Assembly: GCF_000172795.2 (NCBI RefSeq)
Contig: NZ_CP020947.1
Span: forward strand, 2,855,001 to 2,919,000
DNA: 64,000 nt
Direction: 5' to 3'
DNA from: Rhizobium sp. CIAT894
GTDB taxonomy: Bacteria > Pseudomonadota > Alphaproteobacteria > Rhizobiales > Rhizobiaceae
The notes under the pieces are model-generated. The model made no database searches. It was not told where the DNA came from and saw only the letters and a list, made by a program, of their open reading frames with translations. Shown in pieces: positions 35,073 through 44,362 of this stretch. The translations under genes and the position numbers were made by a program. Position 1 is the stretch's first letter; every line of letters starts with the position of its first letter.

Positions 35073-37016
35073 TTAACTTGCCTGTTTGACGCGCATGTAC
35101 CATTCCACAAGGCGTCGAACCTGCCTCTCGGTGTAACCCCGCGCGGCCATGCGCGAGACGAATTCGCTGTGCTTCTTTTCCGTTTCGGAATCTTTCTTCG
35201 ATCCGAAGGAAATGACCGGCAAGAGATCCTCGACCTGCGAGAACATTCGCTTTTCGATGACTTCCCGAATTTTCTCGTAACTGGTCCATGACGGATTCTT
35301 TCCGCCGTTGGCTGCCCGCGATCTCAAGCAGAACTTGACGATTTCGTTGCGGAAATCCTTCGGATTGGCGATGCCGGCGGGCTTTTCGATTTTCGTCAGT
35401 TCCTGATTGAGGAGCTCACGGTCGAGAAGCTGGCCGGTATCGGGATCCTTGAAGTCCACATCTTCGATCCAGGCATCGGCATAATCGACGTAGCGGTCGA
35501 ACAGGTTCTGTCCGTAGTCCGCATAGGATTCAAGATAGGCCTTCTGGATCTCATTGCCAATGAACTCTGCGTAACGCGGCGCAAGATCGGCCTTGATGAA
35601 CTCCAGATAGCGCTTCTCGACATCGTCGGAAAATTGCTCGCGGCGGATCGACTGCTCCAGCACATACATCAGGTGAACCGGATCGGCGCCGATGTCTGTC
35701 GTGTCGTGGTTGAAGGTGGAGGCAAGCACCTTGAAGGCGAACCGGGTCGATATTCCGTCCATGCCCTCATCGATGCCGGCAGCATCGCGGTATTCCTGAA
35801 CGCTGCGGGCGCGCGGGTCGGTTTCCTTGAGGCTCTCGCCGTCATAGGTGCGCATCTTCGAGAAGAACGTCGAGTTTTCGTGTTTGCGCAGGCGTGAAAG
35901 CACGGAAAAACGGGCGAGCATTTCGAGCGTTGCCGGGGCGCATGGCGCATCGGCGAGTTCCGACCCCTCGATCAGCTTCTCGTAGATCTTCTGCTCTTCC
36001 ATCACGCGCAGGCAATAGGGCACCTTGATCACGCAGATACGGTCGATGAATGCCTCGTTGTTCTTGTTGGCCTTGAAGGTCTGCCATTCCGCTTCGTTCG
36101 AATGCGCCAGCACGATGCCGGAGAAGGGGATCGCGCCGATATTCTCGGAGCCGATATAGTTGCCCTCCTGCGTCGCCGTCAGCAGCGGATGCAGCATCTT
36201 GATCGGCGCCTTGAACATCTCGACGAATTCAAGGATGCCCTGATTGGCGCGGTTGAGCCCGCCCGAATAGCTGTAGGCATCGGGATCGTTCTGGGAATAG
36301 GTTTCCAGTTTGCGGATGTCGACCTTGCCGACCAGCGAGGAGATATCCTGATTGTTCTCGTCACCGGGCTCGGTCTTGGCGATGGCGATCTGGCGCAACC
36401 GCGAAGGCTGAACTCTGACGACGCGGAAGCGGGAAATATCGCCGCCGAAATCGTCGAGGCGTTTCAGGCACCACGGGCTCATCAGCCCGTTCAGGCGCCG
36501 CAGCGGGATGCCGTATTGCTCCTGGAGCAGCGACCCCATCGTCTCCGGATCGAAGAGATTGAGCGGACTTTCGAAAACAGGGCTGATCTCGTCGCCTGCC
36601 TTCAGCACATAGATCGGATGAACTTCCATCAAGAGCTTCAGCCGCTCCGCCAAGGACGACTTGCCGCCGCCGACCGGGCCGAGCAGATAGAGGATCTGCT
36701 TGCGCTCCTCCAGCCCCTGCGCGGCATGCCGGAAGAAGGAAACGATGCGTTCGATCGTCTCTTCCATGCCATGGAAGCCGGCAAAGGCCGGATAGATGCG
36801 GATGGTCCTGTTCATGAAAATGCGGCCGAGGCGCGCATCCCTGGCGGTGTCGACCATCTGCGGCTCACCTATCGCGGCGAGCAGACGCTCCGTCGCATTG
36901 GCATAGGCGATCGGGTCCTTTTTGCAGAGATCGAGATACTCCTGCACCGACATATCGGTTTCGCGGCGCGCTTCGTAACTGCGCGTAAACGCATCGAATA
37001 CGGATTCACTCAGCAT
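35073..37016 (-). CDS. prkA: PrkA-type serine protein kinase (YeaG)
   Basis: A 647-residue PrkA/YeaG protein. The N-terminal AAA-like domain has the P-loop GPVGGGKS at residues 113-120; the C-terminal PrkA domain runs from about residue 400 and ends TERQVRRLVEWYMRVKQAS. In E. coli the orthologous kinase acts in nutrient and nitrogen stress. First gene of the three-gene operon; AATGGAGGTACC precedes the ATG with ideal spacing, and an EcfG-like promoter lies about 42 bp upstream. Confidence 0.95.
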   Translation of the reverse strand: MLSESVFDAFTRSYEARRETDMSVQEYLDLCKKDPIAYANATERLLAAIGEPQMVDTARDARLGRIFMNRTIRIYPAFAGFHGMEETIERIVSFFRHAAQGLEERKQILYLLGPVGGGKSSLAERLKLLMEVHPIYVLKAGDEISPVFESPLNLFDPETMGSLLQEQYGIPLRRLNGLMSPWCLKRLDDFGGDISRFRVVRVQPSRLRQIAIAKTEPGDENNQDISSLVGKVDIRKLETYSQNDPDAYSYSGGLNRANQGILEFVEMFKAPIKMLHPLLTATQEGNYIGSENIGAIPFSGIVLAHSNEAEWQTFKANKNNEAFIDRICVIKVPYCLRVMEEQKIYEKLIEGSELADAPCAPATLEMLARFSVLSRLRKHENSTFFSKMRTYDGESLKETDPRARSVQEYRDAAGIDEGMDGISTRFAFKVLASTFNHDTTDIGADPVHLMYVLEQSIRREQFSDDVEKRYLEFIKADLAPRYAEFIGNEIQKAYLESYADYGQNLFDRYVDYADAWIEDVDFKDPDTGQLLDRELLNQELTKIEKPAGIANPKDFRNEIVKFCLRSRAANGGKNPSWTSYEKIREVIEKRMFSQVEDLLPVISFGSKKDSETEKKHSEFVSRMAARGYTERQVRRLVEWYMRVKQAS

Positions 37017-37057
37017 GGTACCTCCATTAAGGTTATGCCGCAGGCTCTAAGCCGTAT

Positions 37058-37083
37058 AACCATCGAGATGGTCACGGCGTTCC
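37058..37083 (-). promoter_or_regulatory. candidate EcfG (general stress sigma factor) promoter of prkA
   Basis: On the minus strand: GGAAC (37079-37083), 17 bases, then GGTT (37058-37061). The alphaproteobacterial EcfG consensus is GGAAC-N16/17-CGTT; here one of nine specified positions differs. The -10 end lies about 42 bp before the prkA ATG, giving a plausible short leader. Inferred from pattern and position only. Confidence 0.55.
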
Positions 37084-37414
37084 TAAGAATCAATAATTTC
37101 GCAGATATATTCGACGCCCACCGGCTGTTTCTAGCAATGCACAAAAGTGTGCATGCACCGGTTCTTTTTTGAACTCTACGAAACTGTTCATTATTGTAGT
37201 TGAGAAGGGTGCCTTCGCGATATCAGCACATTTCGCGACGTGACAGAAAGATGAAAAGGGTGTGCAATGTCGCCCGTGATTCGAACTCTCGAAAAATCGA
37301 CGATTGGCAGCCGGATCTGCGCAAAGTCGATGCTGGACAGCACGTGCCGAGGCGCCCCAGACAGATGGAAGCGGGCGCATCCCGGCAACCGGATCATGCG
37401 CCCGCCGAGACAAT
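37084..37414. other. intergenic region upstream of the prkA promoter
   Basis: No gene is supported in these 331 bases. They hold a small hairpin TGCACAC/GTGTGCA-like sequence near 37137-37156 and AT-richer DNA; short open frames here lack coding character. Confidence 0.5.
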
Positions 37415-37891
37415 TCAGCCGTTGAACGCCTTTTCCAGTGCACCGACATCGATCTTGACCATGCCGAGCATCGCCTCGGTCACGCGCTTCGCCCGCTCGC
37501 GGTCGCTGTCGGCGATCATTTCAGAAAGAACACGCGGCACGATCTGCCAGGAAAGCCCCCAGCGGTCCTTCAGCCAGCCGCAGGCCTCCGGCGTGCCGCC
37601 ATTGGCGAGAAAGGCATCCCAGACCCGATCGATCTCCGCCTGGCTTTCCAGCAGGATTGCAATCGAGAAGGAATGGTTGAAGCTGTCGAGCGGGCCGGCC
37701 TTCATCGCCAGGAAGGCCTGTTCGCCGAGCGTGAACTCGATCAGTTCGACACTGCCGGGAGGCCCGCTCGGCGTTTCCGCCGGCAATATGGTGCTGCGGC
37801 CGATCTTGGAATTCGGAATGATCGACACGTAGAATTCGACGGCCTCGCGGGCTTCCTCCGCAAACCAGAGATTTGAAACGACCTTCGGCAT
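37415..37891 (-). CDS. VOC (PhnB/3-demethylubiquinone-like) family protein
   Basis: A 158-residue vicinal-oxygen-chelate fold protein: NLWFAEEAREAVEFYVSIIPNS at the N-terminus and WGLSWQIVPRVLSEMI near the end, a pattern of the PhnB-like group. These are often small-molecule binding or resistance-related proteins of unknown substrate. ATG at 37891 follows AAGGAGG with 6-base spacing; the open frame upstream is ignored. It stands alone between the prkA operon and the helicase. Confidence 0.85.
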   Translation of the reverse strand: MPKVVSNLWFAEEAREAVEFYVSIIPNSKIGRSTILPAETPSGPPGSVELIEFTLGEQAFLAMKAGPLDSFNHSFSIAILLESQAEIDRVWDAFLANGGTPEACGWLKDRWGLSWQIVPRVLSEMIADSDRERAKRVTEAMLGMVKIDVGALEKAFNG

Positions 37892-38120
37892 GAACAGCCT
37901 CCTTGTTGACGATTGATCCGGACTGTTGTCCGCTGCTCCAAGGACGGCCGCCCCGGATCGGTTCCGACAGGCTGCATCAGGATTTTTCGGCCGCCTCCGC
38001 TGGAGGGAGATCGCAGCCGCGACTTCCGCGCCTGGAAACCCCTTGGGATAGCGCCGGTTCGGGAATGAAAGCAGAACATCTTTTCTGGTCTTTCCTTCCC
38101 GAATCACTACATTACGCGCC

Positions 38121-40598
38121 ATGAGCAATAGTTTCGACGATATTCCCTTCTTCGACGAAGAGCCGGGCGAGATGGCGCGCAAGCCGCAGCCGCCTGCCGC
38201 GCCCGCCGGAAGAGCGCCCGCCGGCGGCGGCATCGCGGCGCGCGCCATGGCGGCGCGTGACGGCGGCAAGCGGCCGGATTATCTCGCCGGGCTGAACCCG
38301 GAGCAGACCGAAGCCGTCGAAACCCTGGAAGGCCCCGTCCTGGTGCTCGCCGGCGCCGGCACCGGCAAGACGCGCGTGCTGACCACCCGCATCGCCCATA
38401 TCCTCAATACCGGCCGCGCCTTCCCCTCACAGATCCTCGCGGTCACCTTCACCAACAAGGCCGCCCGCGAGATGAAGGAGCGCATCGCGCTGCTCGTCGG
38501 CGGCGCCGTCGAGGGCATGCCCTGGCTCGGCACCTTCCACTCGATCGGCGTCAAGCTTCTGCGCCGCCATGGCGAACTCGTCGGCCTGAGCTCCGGTTTC
38601 ACCATTCTCGACACAGACGATGTCGTCCGCCTGATCAAGCAGCTGATCCAGGCCGAAGGCCTCGACGACAAACGCTGGCCGGCCAAGCAGTTCGCCGGCA
38701 TGATCGACACCTGGAAGAACAAGGGCCTCGGCCCCGCCGATATCCCCGAGGGCGATGCCCGGGCCTTTGCCAACGGCCGTGGCCGCGATCTATATTTCGC
38801 CTATCAGGCGCGCCTGACGACGCTGAACGCCTGCGATTTCGGCGACCTTTTGATGCATCCGATCGCGATCTTCCGCAAGAACCCGGACCTCTTGAAGGAA
38901 TATCACGGCCGCTTCCGCTATATCCTCGTCGACGAGTACCAGGACACCAACACCGCGCAGTATATGTGGCTGAGGCTTCTGGCCCAGCGCGCCAGGGGCG
39001 AGCCGCAGAATGTCTGCTGCGTCGGTGACGACGACCAGTCGATCTATGGCTGGCGCGGCGCGGAGGTCGACAATATCCTGCGCTTCGAGAAGGATTTCCC
39101 CGGCGCCAAGGTCATCAAGCTGGAGCGCAACTACCGTTCGACCGAACATATCCTCGGGGCAGCCGCCCATCTGATCGCCCACAATGAGGGCCGCCTCGGC
39201 AAGACGCTGTTCACCGACCGCGCCGATCCCGACGACGTCAAGGTGCAGGTCCACGCCTCTTGGGATTCGGAGGAGGAAGCCCGCGCCATCGGCGAGGAGA
39301 TCGAGCAGCTCCAGCGGAACAAACATCTCCTGAACGACATGGCGATCCTGGTGCGCGCCTCCTTCCAGATGCGCGAATTCGAAGACCGCTTCGTCACCCT
39401 CGGCCTCAATTACCGCGTCATCGGCGGCCCGCGCTTCTACGAGCGCCTCGAAATCCGCGATGCCCTGGCCTATTTCCGGCTGGTGGCGCAGCCAGCCGAC
39501 GATCTCGCCTTCGAACGTATCATCAACACGCCGAAGCGCGGTCTCGGCGATACCACGGTGCGCGCGCTACACGACTATGCCCGCGCCCGCGACATTCCAA
39601 TGCTGGCAGCGGCCGCCGACATCATCGAGACGGACGAGCTGAAGCCGAAGGCGCGAAAAGCCCTCTTCGACGTGATTCAATCTTTCCGCCGATGGCAGGA
39701 ACTGCTTGAAAACACACCGCATACCGAACTTGCCGAGCAGATCCTCGAAGAGTCCGGCTATACCGACATGTGGAAGAACGACAAGAGCGCCGAAGCGCCC
39801 GGCCGCCTCGAAAACCTGAAGGAACTCATCCGCTCGATGGAAAGCTTCGAGTCGATGCGCGGCTTCCTCGAGCACGTGTCCCTTGTGATGGATGCCGAGA
39901 CCAACGAGAACCTCGACGCCGTCTCGATCATGACGCTGCACTCGGCCAAGGGCCTGGAGTTCGACACCGTCTTCCTGCCGGGCTGGGAGGAAGGCCTGTT
40001 CCCGCATCAGCGCTCGCTCGATGAAAGCGGCCGCGCCGGCTTGGAGGAGGAGCGCCGCCTCGCCTATGTCGGCATCACCCGCGCCAAGCGCCGCTGCCAC
40101 ATCTGGTTCGTCTCCAACCGCCGCATCCACGGCCTTTGGCAATCGACCCTGCCCTCGCGCTTTCTCGACGAACTGCCGGAAACCCATGTCGAGGTCGCCG
40201 CGATGGAGCAGAGCTACGGCGGTTACGGCCGCGGCGGCTACGGTCAATCCCGCTTCGACAAGGCGGAACCCTTCGCCAACTCCTATTCCACGCCCGGCTG
40301 GAAACGCGCCCAGGCCAACAAGACAGAGGCCACCCGCGACAACTGGGGCAGCCGCTCCGGCCACGCCGTCGAACGCATCGGCTACGGCGAAAGCGGCCCG
40401 AAGGGACGCACGATCGACGGCGAACTGGTGGCGAAATCGACCTCGTCGGAACCGTCAAAATTCACCCTCGGCGACCGCGTATTCCACATGAAATTCGGCA
40501 ACGGCAACATCACCGGCATCGAAGGCAACAAGCTGACGATCGAATTCGATCGCGCGGGCCAGAAGCGCGTACTGGACGGGTTCGTCGAGCGCGTATGA
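38121..40598 (+). CDS. UvrD/PcrA-family ATP-dependent DNA helicase
   Basis: An 825-residue superfamily 1A helicase. A Pro/Ala-rich N-terminal extension (about 1-50) precedes the core: LNPEQTEAVE (Q motif), AGAGTGKTR (Walker A, residues 78-84), VDEYQDTN (Walker B), GDDDQSIYGWRGA, LERNYRS, TLHSAKGLEFDTVFLPG and LAYVGITRAKRR. The C-terminal tail contains Gly/Tyr-rich segments and a Tudor-like end (GDRVFHMKFGNGNITGIEGNKLTIEF), as in PcrA/UvrD. It unwinds DNA 3'-5' in excision and mismatch repair. Gene symbol left blank because uvrD and pcrA naming overlap. Confidence 0.94.
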   Translation: MSNSFDDIPFFDEEPGEMARKPQPPAAPAGRAPAGGGIAARAMAARDGGKRPDYLAGLNPEQTEAVETLEGPVLVLAGAGTGKTRVLTTRIAHILNTGRAFPSQILAVTFTNKAAREMKERIALLVGGAVEGMPWLGTFHSIGVKLLRRHGELVGLSSGFTILDTDDVVRLIKQLIQAEGLDDKRWPAKQFAGMIDTWKNKGLGPADIPEGDARAFANGRGRDLYFAYQARLTTLNACDFGDLLMHPIAIFRKNPDLLKEYHGRFRYILVDEYQDTNTAQYMWLRLLAQRARGEPQNVCCVGDDDQSIYGWRGAEVDNILRFEKDFPGAKVIKLERNYRSTEHILGAAAHLIAHNEGRLGKTLFTDRADPDDVKVQVHASWDSEEEARAIGEEIEQLQRNKHLLNDMAILVRASFQMREFEDRFVTLGLNYRVIGGPRFYERLEIRDALAYFRLVAQPADDLAFERIINTPKRGLGDTTVRALHDYARARDIPMLAAAADIIETDELKPKARKALFDVIQSFRRWQELLENTPHTELAEQILEESGYTDMWKNDKSAEAPGRLENLKELIRSMESFESMRGFLEHVSLVMDAETNENLDAVSIMTLHSAKGLEFDTVFLPGWEEGLFPHQRSLDESGRAGLEEERRLAYVGITRAKRRCHIWFVSNRRIHGLWQSTLPSRFLDELPETHVEVAAMEQSYGGYGRGGYGQSRFDKAEPFANSYSTPGWKRAQANKTEATRDNWGSRSGHAVERIGYGESGPKGRTIDGELVAKSTSSEPSKFTLGDRVFHMKFGNGNITGIEGNKLTIEFDRAGQKRVLDGFVERV

Positions 40599-40627
40599 TT
40601 ATCAAGGTCGGCGCGGCGCCGGCCTCT

Positions 40628-40975
40628 TCAGCCGAGCATCCGCATGCTTCCGAGCCCGAGAATATCGTTGATCAGGGCAATCCCCATCCCAACGGCAACG
40701 ATCGACAATCCGATCAGGAAGAGCCGCCGAGCCTTGTCGTATTTGAGCGCAAGCAGCGAGTCGCGCGCCAAGAGGTCGGCAAAAACCTTTACCTGAATGG
40801 CGATGCCGACGGTCAGGAACACCATCGGCAGCAGATCGACACGGCTCCAGTCATTGGGATTGGACACCCACAGACTGATGAAGTTGAGGGAGAAACCGAG
40901 GATGATCCCGGTCGCCGTCAGCGATCCGTTGCGGAACGTCGCATCAATCTTTTCGTCTGGCCCAGGCTCGGACAT
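40628..40975 (-). CDS. small membrane protein, unrecognised
   Basis: A 115-residue protein with three probable transmembrane helices (about residues 21-36, 48-66 and 83-104) and a charged N-terminus (MSEPGPDEKIDATFRNG). I do not recognise the family. The start at 40975 is an estimate: the frame is open to 41206, and an upstream hydrophobic stretch (ILLVAVISAFLA) could add a helix if a GTG or other start is used. Convergent with the helicase. Confidence 0.55.
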   Translation of the reverse strand: MSEPGPDEKIDATFRNGSLTATGIILGFSLNFISLWVSNPNDWSRVDLLPMVFLTVGIAIQVKVFADLLARDSLLALKYDKARRLFLIGLSIVAVGMGIALINDILGLGSMRMLG

Positions 40976-41374
40976 GGCTTCGGTTCCGGCTCGCTTTTGC
41001 GCAAGAAAGGCAGAAATCACGGCGACGAGCAAGATCGATCCGGCATTGCCCGCTGAGAAGGCGGACGAAATGCCGCAGCCGCACAAGGCAGGCCGCATCC
41101 TCCATCGCTCGTTCCACCCGCCGCGCCGGCACGATCTCAGCCGAGAAAAGGCATGGATTTGCACGGCTGCGAACACGAATGCGGCCAAAAAATCCAATAT
41201 TTTCAATGAAAAAATTTTGGTAACCGAAAGATTAACGTGCGTCGCCCGGCCTCGTCAATCGCACTTCTCCCCTGTCAAAACGTCGCTTTGACGCTTTCCG
41301 CAAATCAGCTTAGCCCGAAGGCTGTCCGTCCATGAAAGGCGGGCTTCACGACGAACTTTTTGAAGGAGGTTCAA
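40976..41374. other. region between the small membrane protein and the EF-hand gene
   Basis: No gene is supported apart from a possible longer form of the neighbouring membrane protein. AT-richer DNA with A tracts around 41190-41240 suggests promoters for both genes. Confidence 0.4.
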
Positions 41375-41881
41375 GTGACCAGTGTTTCATCTCTCGGCAG
41401 CACATTAACCCAATACCAGTCTCCGCTTTCAAGTCTCGACAAAAATGGCGACGGCGTGATTTCGCCCGACGAACTTGCCGCCGCTTCCCAATCCTCGACA
41501 ACGAGCAAGACCTCGACCTCGGCCGGCGACAGCGACGACAAGAGCAGCGATATCGTCAAGAAGATCACCGCCGACATCCTGTCGCTGATGTTGTCCATGC
41601 AGAAGACCGACGGCAGCGACGATCAAAGCGACAGCAGCGATCAGAGCGACGACTCTTCCAAGGGCGTCTTCGCCTCGATGGATACGAATGGCGACGGCAA
41701 ATTGACCGAGTCCGAATTCCTCGCCGCCGATCCGAGCAGCATCAAAACGTCAAGCGACAGCGATCCGCTCCTCACCAAGGTGTTGAGCGACATGCAGACA
41801 GCCCTTCAGGCCTACAACAATACCTACGGCTCATCAGCCGCGGCGACCGATACGGCAACCGACGACGTGAGCGCGGCCTAA
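41375..41881 (+). CDS. EF-hand calcium-binding protein
   Basis: A 168-residue acidic protein with two canonical EF-hand loops, DKNGDGVISPDE (about residue 22) and DTNGDGKLTESE (about 100), joined by a Ser/Thr/Asp-rich linker. The start is a GTG at 41375 with a perfect AAGGAGG and 5-base spacing; an earlier TTG at 41360 is unlikely. There is no signal peptide or membrane segment. It resembles in layout the rhizobial calsymin class, which is exported without a cleaved signal and affects symbiosis, but similarity was not measured. Role here unknown. Confidence 0.8.
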   Translation: MTSVSSLGSTLTQYQSPLSSLDKNGDGVISPDELAAASQSSTTSKTSTSAGDSDDKSSDIVKKITADILSLMLSMQKTDGSDDQSDSSDQSDDSSKGVFASMDTNGDGKLTESEFLAADPSSIKTSSDSDPLLTKVLSDMQTALQAYNNTYGSSAAATDTATDDVSAA

Positions 41882-42202
41882 CCGGCCGAGATGGGGCTCC
41901 GCCGGGGGAGCCTCGATCCATCGATACCGCGAAAAGCGTCTTGCCAGGCAGCCGAGTTTGGCGGCAGTCGCCGGCTTGCCGCTGCCTGCGATCCCGCATC
42001 ATCAAAGGAACATCGCCCTCCATTTCAACACGAGAGCCCGCCCAGAAGCAACTCATTGGTTGTATTAGGATATTCTTTTTCAGTCGTTTGCTACCGCTAG
42101 TACCAGAATTAGCACTTGCATGTGCGCGCTCGGAAATTCACTAGTTGATGCGTTCAATGTGCTTGGCGTCTTACACTGACATAAGCGAAGGGATTGGCCT
42201 TG
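41882..42202. other. EF-hand to pncA intergenic region
   Basis: No gene seen in these 321 bases. GGCTCC-gccggg-GGAGCC just after the EF-hand stop (about 41895-41912) is a possible terminator hairpin without a T run. AT-richer DNA near 42060-42150 probably holds the pncA promoter. Confidence 0.4.
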
Positions 42203-42829
42203 ATGAAAGCGCTGCTGCTCGTCGACATTCAGAACGGCTTCTGCCCGGGCGGCAATCTGCCGGTGCCGGATGGCGACAAAGTGGTTCCCATCGCAAACAG
42301 CCTGATCGATAGCGGCAAATACGACCTGATCGTCGCCTCGCAGGACTGGCATCCGCCGGGCCATGGCAGCTTCGCTTCCGCCCATCCGGGCGCTGCTCCC
42401 TTCGAGATGGGCGAACTCGCCGGCAAACCGCAAATGATGTGGCCGGACCACTGTATCCAGGGCACGCTCGATGCAGAACTGCATCCCGCGCTCAAATCGG
42501 CTGAGATCGACCTGATCCAGCAGAAGGGCGAGAATCCCCGGATCGACAGCTATTCGGCCTTCCGCGATAATGACCGGGATGCCTCCACCGGCCTTTCCGA
42601 CTTCCTCGAGGATCAGGGCATCACCGACCTCGATGTCTGCGGTCTCGCGACCGATTACTGCGTTAAGTTCTCCGCGCTCGACGCGCTGGAAATGATGCCC
42701 CATGTGCGCGTCCGCTTCATCGAGGATGCCAGCCGCGGCATCTCGCCCGAAGGTGTGGCCGCTGCGATCGAGGAGATGCGCGCCCATGGCGTCACCATTA
42801 TCGACAGCGCCAAGGTTTTGACCGGCTGA
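42203..42829 (+). CDS. pncA: nicotinamidase (pyrazinamidase)
   Basis: A 208-residue isochorismatase-fold amidase that hydrolyses nicotinamide to nicotinate in NAD salvage. It has the catalytic Asp in LLVDIQNGF, the metal-binding Asp-x-His-x3-His motif (SQDWHPPGHGSF), PDHCIQGT, and the nucleophilic Cys in GLATDYCVKF. ATG at 42203 is used; the upstream TTG at 42194 is unlikely. It stands alone. Confidence 0.95.
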   Translation: MKALLLVDIQNGFCPGGNLPVPDGDKVVPIANSLIDSGKYDLIVASQDWHPPGHGSFASAHPGAAPFEMGELAGKPQMMWPDHCIQGTLDAELHPALKSAEIDLIQQKGENPRIDSYSAFRDNDRDASTGLSDFLEDQGITDLDVCGLATDYCVKFSALDALEMMPHVRVRFIEDASRGISPEGVAAAIEEMRAHGVTIIDSAKVLTG

Positions 42830-43045
42830 CTCCAATACTTTCTCCCCACGAACATACGGTTTAAGCCTCAAACCGCCGCGTCGATCGCCGTCGGCATCAC
42901 AATCACGAAATCCGCCGGCCGGTGATCGCTGACGGGATGTCGCGGTCGCCGAGATCGGCCTGAAGGTCTCCGTATTGCGGCGAAAGGCCAGGGCCAGCGC
43001 CGCGCCCATCAAGCAGGAATTTATTCATCCGCATCGCCTATAAAT
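42830..43045. other. pncA to GGDEF intergenic region
   Basis: 216 bases with no clear gene. Short open frames on the minus strand here have no recognisable match. TATAAAT just before 43046 may be a -10 element. Confidence 0.4.
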
Positions 43046-44215
43046 ATGAACACATGGGTGCAAGGGTGCGGGGCAATGGACGGGACGCGCAGACGCTTGT
43101 CGGAGATATCAAACGTTAAATCTCATTGGCACGGCCTGCTGATCTCCGTGCTCCGGCCTTCGCCCGATTTCGCCGCCCGGCATTATGATGAGCACAGGTT
43201 CAATTGCCTCGTCATGACGCTGGTGACAGCCTTGGCCGGCACTTCGCTCTGGACGTGGGACTTTACCCACGATCCCGCCGGCGCGGCCCATACGGTTTGG
43301 TTACGCCTCGCCACGCTGCCTGTCGCATTGCCCTACATGGCGGCGCTTTGGTTGCGGCTTGATCGGCGTCTTGCCCTTGTCGCCGCATTGTTCATGTTCC
43401 TCGGCTGGGAGGCATGTTTTTTCGTCATCATGGGACGCATCGAAGGCGGTTTTGTCTATGGCCTTGCCGGCTTCATGTATTTCGTCTTCATGCCGCTTTT
43501 GGCAACCCGATGCTTCACATTCGCCGGCAATGCAGCACTGGTCGTTGCCATTGTCGCCTTTCCGGAAGTGGTTGCCATGACGGGCGCCGTCCCGCTGTTT
43601 GCTGCGGACAAATACGCAGCTTTGCTGGTGCCGGCGGGAAACATGAGCATCATCGCTGCCTTTATCATGGCATGGCTTTATGGCGCCAATGATGCTTTCC
43701 GGCAAAAGCTCGAGCTTGAGGCTGCGACCGACGCGCTGACGGGACTTTCCAACCGGCGGCGGTTCCGCCAGAAGCTTGAAGAAGTCGCTCGGCGGCAGGG
43801 CGTGGTCGGCCTTTTGACGCTCGATCTCGATCATTTCAAACAGGTCAACGACACGATTGGTCACTTCGGCGGTGACGAATTGCTCATTCAGGTCGCTCGC
43901 CGCCTGCAGGCCTGCGTCCGCGCCGAAGACGAAGTCGCCCGCCTGGGTGGCGACGAGTTCGCTGTCATCCTCGGCGGTGAAATAAATGAGCGCGAAGCGC
44001 GTCTCGTCGCCGAGAGGATGCTGGAGGCACTCGAGCGGCCGTTCTCGATCAGCGGCCAGAACTTAACGATTTCAGCCAGCATCGGGGTGTCGATCCGCCC
44101 GACCCATGACGGAACTGTGACGCAGATCTACGAAATTGCCGATGCCGCCATGTATGCGGTCAAGGCTAAGGGGCGGCGGGGGTACGGGTTTGAAGCGGTG
44201 AAGACGGCGGTCTGA
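43046..44215 (+). CDS. membrane GGDEF diguanylate cyclase
   Basis: A 389-residue protein. The N-terminal half has about six transmembrane segments (about 55-215) of an integral sensor domain. The GGDEF domain (about 225-385) starts with TDALTGLSNRRRF and has GGDEF at 301-305. An intact inhibitory site RAED (292-295) lies five residues upstream, suggesting product feedback. It makes cyclic di-GMP, which controls motility and biofilm switching. The start may instead be the ATG at 43076, because TATAAAT sits directly before 43046. Confidence 0.9.
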   Translation: MNTWVQGCGAMDGTRRRLSEISNVKSHWHGLLISVLRPSPDFAARHYDEHRFNCLVMTLVTALAGTSLWTWDFTHDPAGAAHTVWLRLATLPVALPYMAALWLRLDRRLALVAALFMFLGWEACFFVIMGRIEGGFVYGLAGFMYFVFMPLLATRCFTFAGNAALVVAIVAFPEVVAMTGAVPLFAADKYAALLVPAGNMSIIAAFIMAWLYGANDAFRQKLELEAATDALTGLSNRRRFRQKLEEVARRQGVVGLLTLDLDHFKQVNDTIGHFGGDELLIQVARRLQACVRAEDEVARLGGDEFAVILGGEINEREARLVAERMLEALERPFSISGQNLTISASIGVSIRPTHDGTVTQIYEIADAAMYAVKAKGRRGYGFEAVKTAV

Positions 44216-44362
44216 GAGAAAATCTCGCCGTTGACTTCTCGCGATCACAATGCCGTCGCTTGGCGCCTAAACGTAAGAATGCATGTTTGGCATTCAAATA
44301 CCAGAATCATTGAGGCCGATAGGCGCCGACGAGCGAAAAGCTGGGGGTGAGAAGGTAGCACC

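Noticed and set aside
32239..37016. Sporulation role suggested by the SpoVR name
   Set aside because: The prkA-DUF444-spoVR operon is widespread in non-sporulating proteobacteria; nothing else here relates to sporulation.
37090..37449. A 119-codon minus-strand frame upstream of prkA
   Set aside because: It runs through the promoter region and has no recognisable domain; low-complexity basic composition.
42080..43012. A 310-codon minus-strand frame over pncA
   Set aside because: PncA on the plus strand has all catalytic motifs; the antisense frame shows none.
42830..43045. Fragment of a transporter gene before the GGDEF gene
   Set aside because: Short minus-strand frames look weakly hydrophobic or Arg-rich, but no motif or frame longer than about 60 codons supports it.
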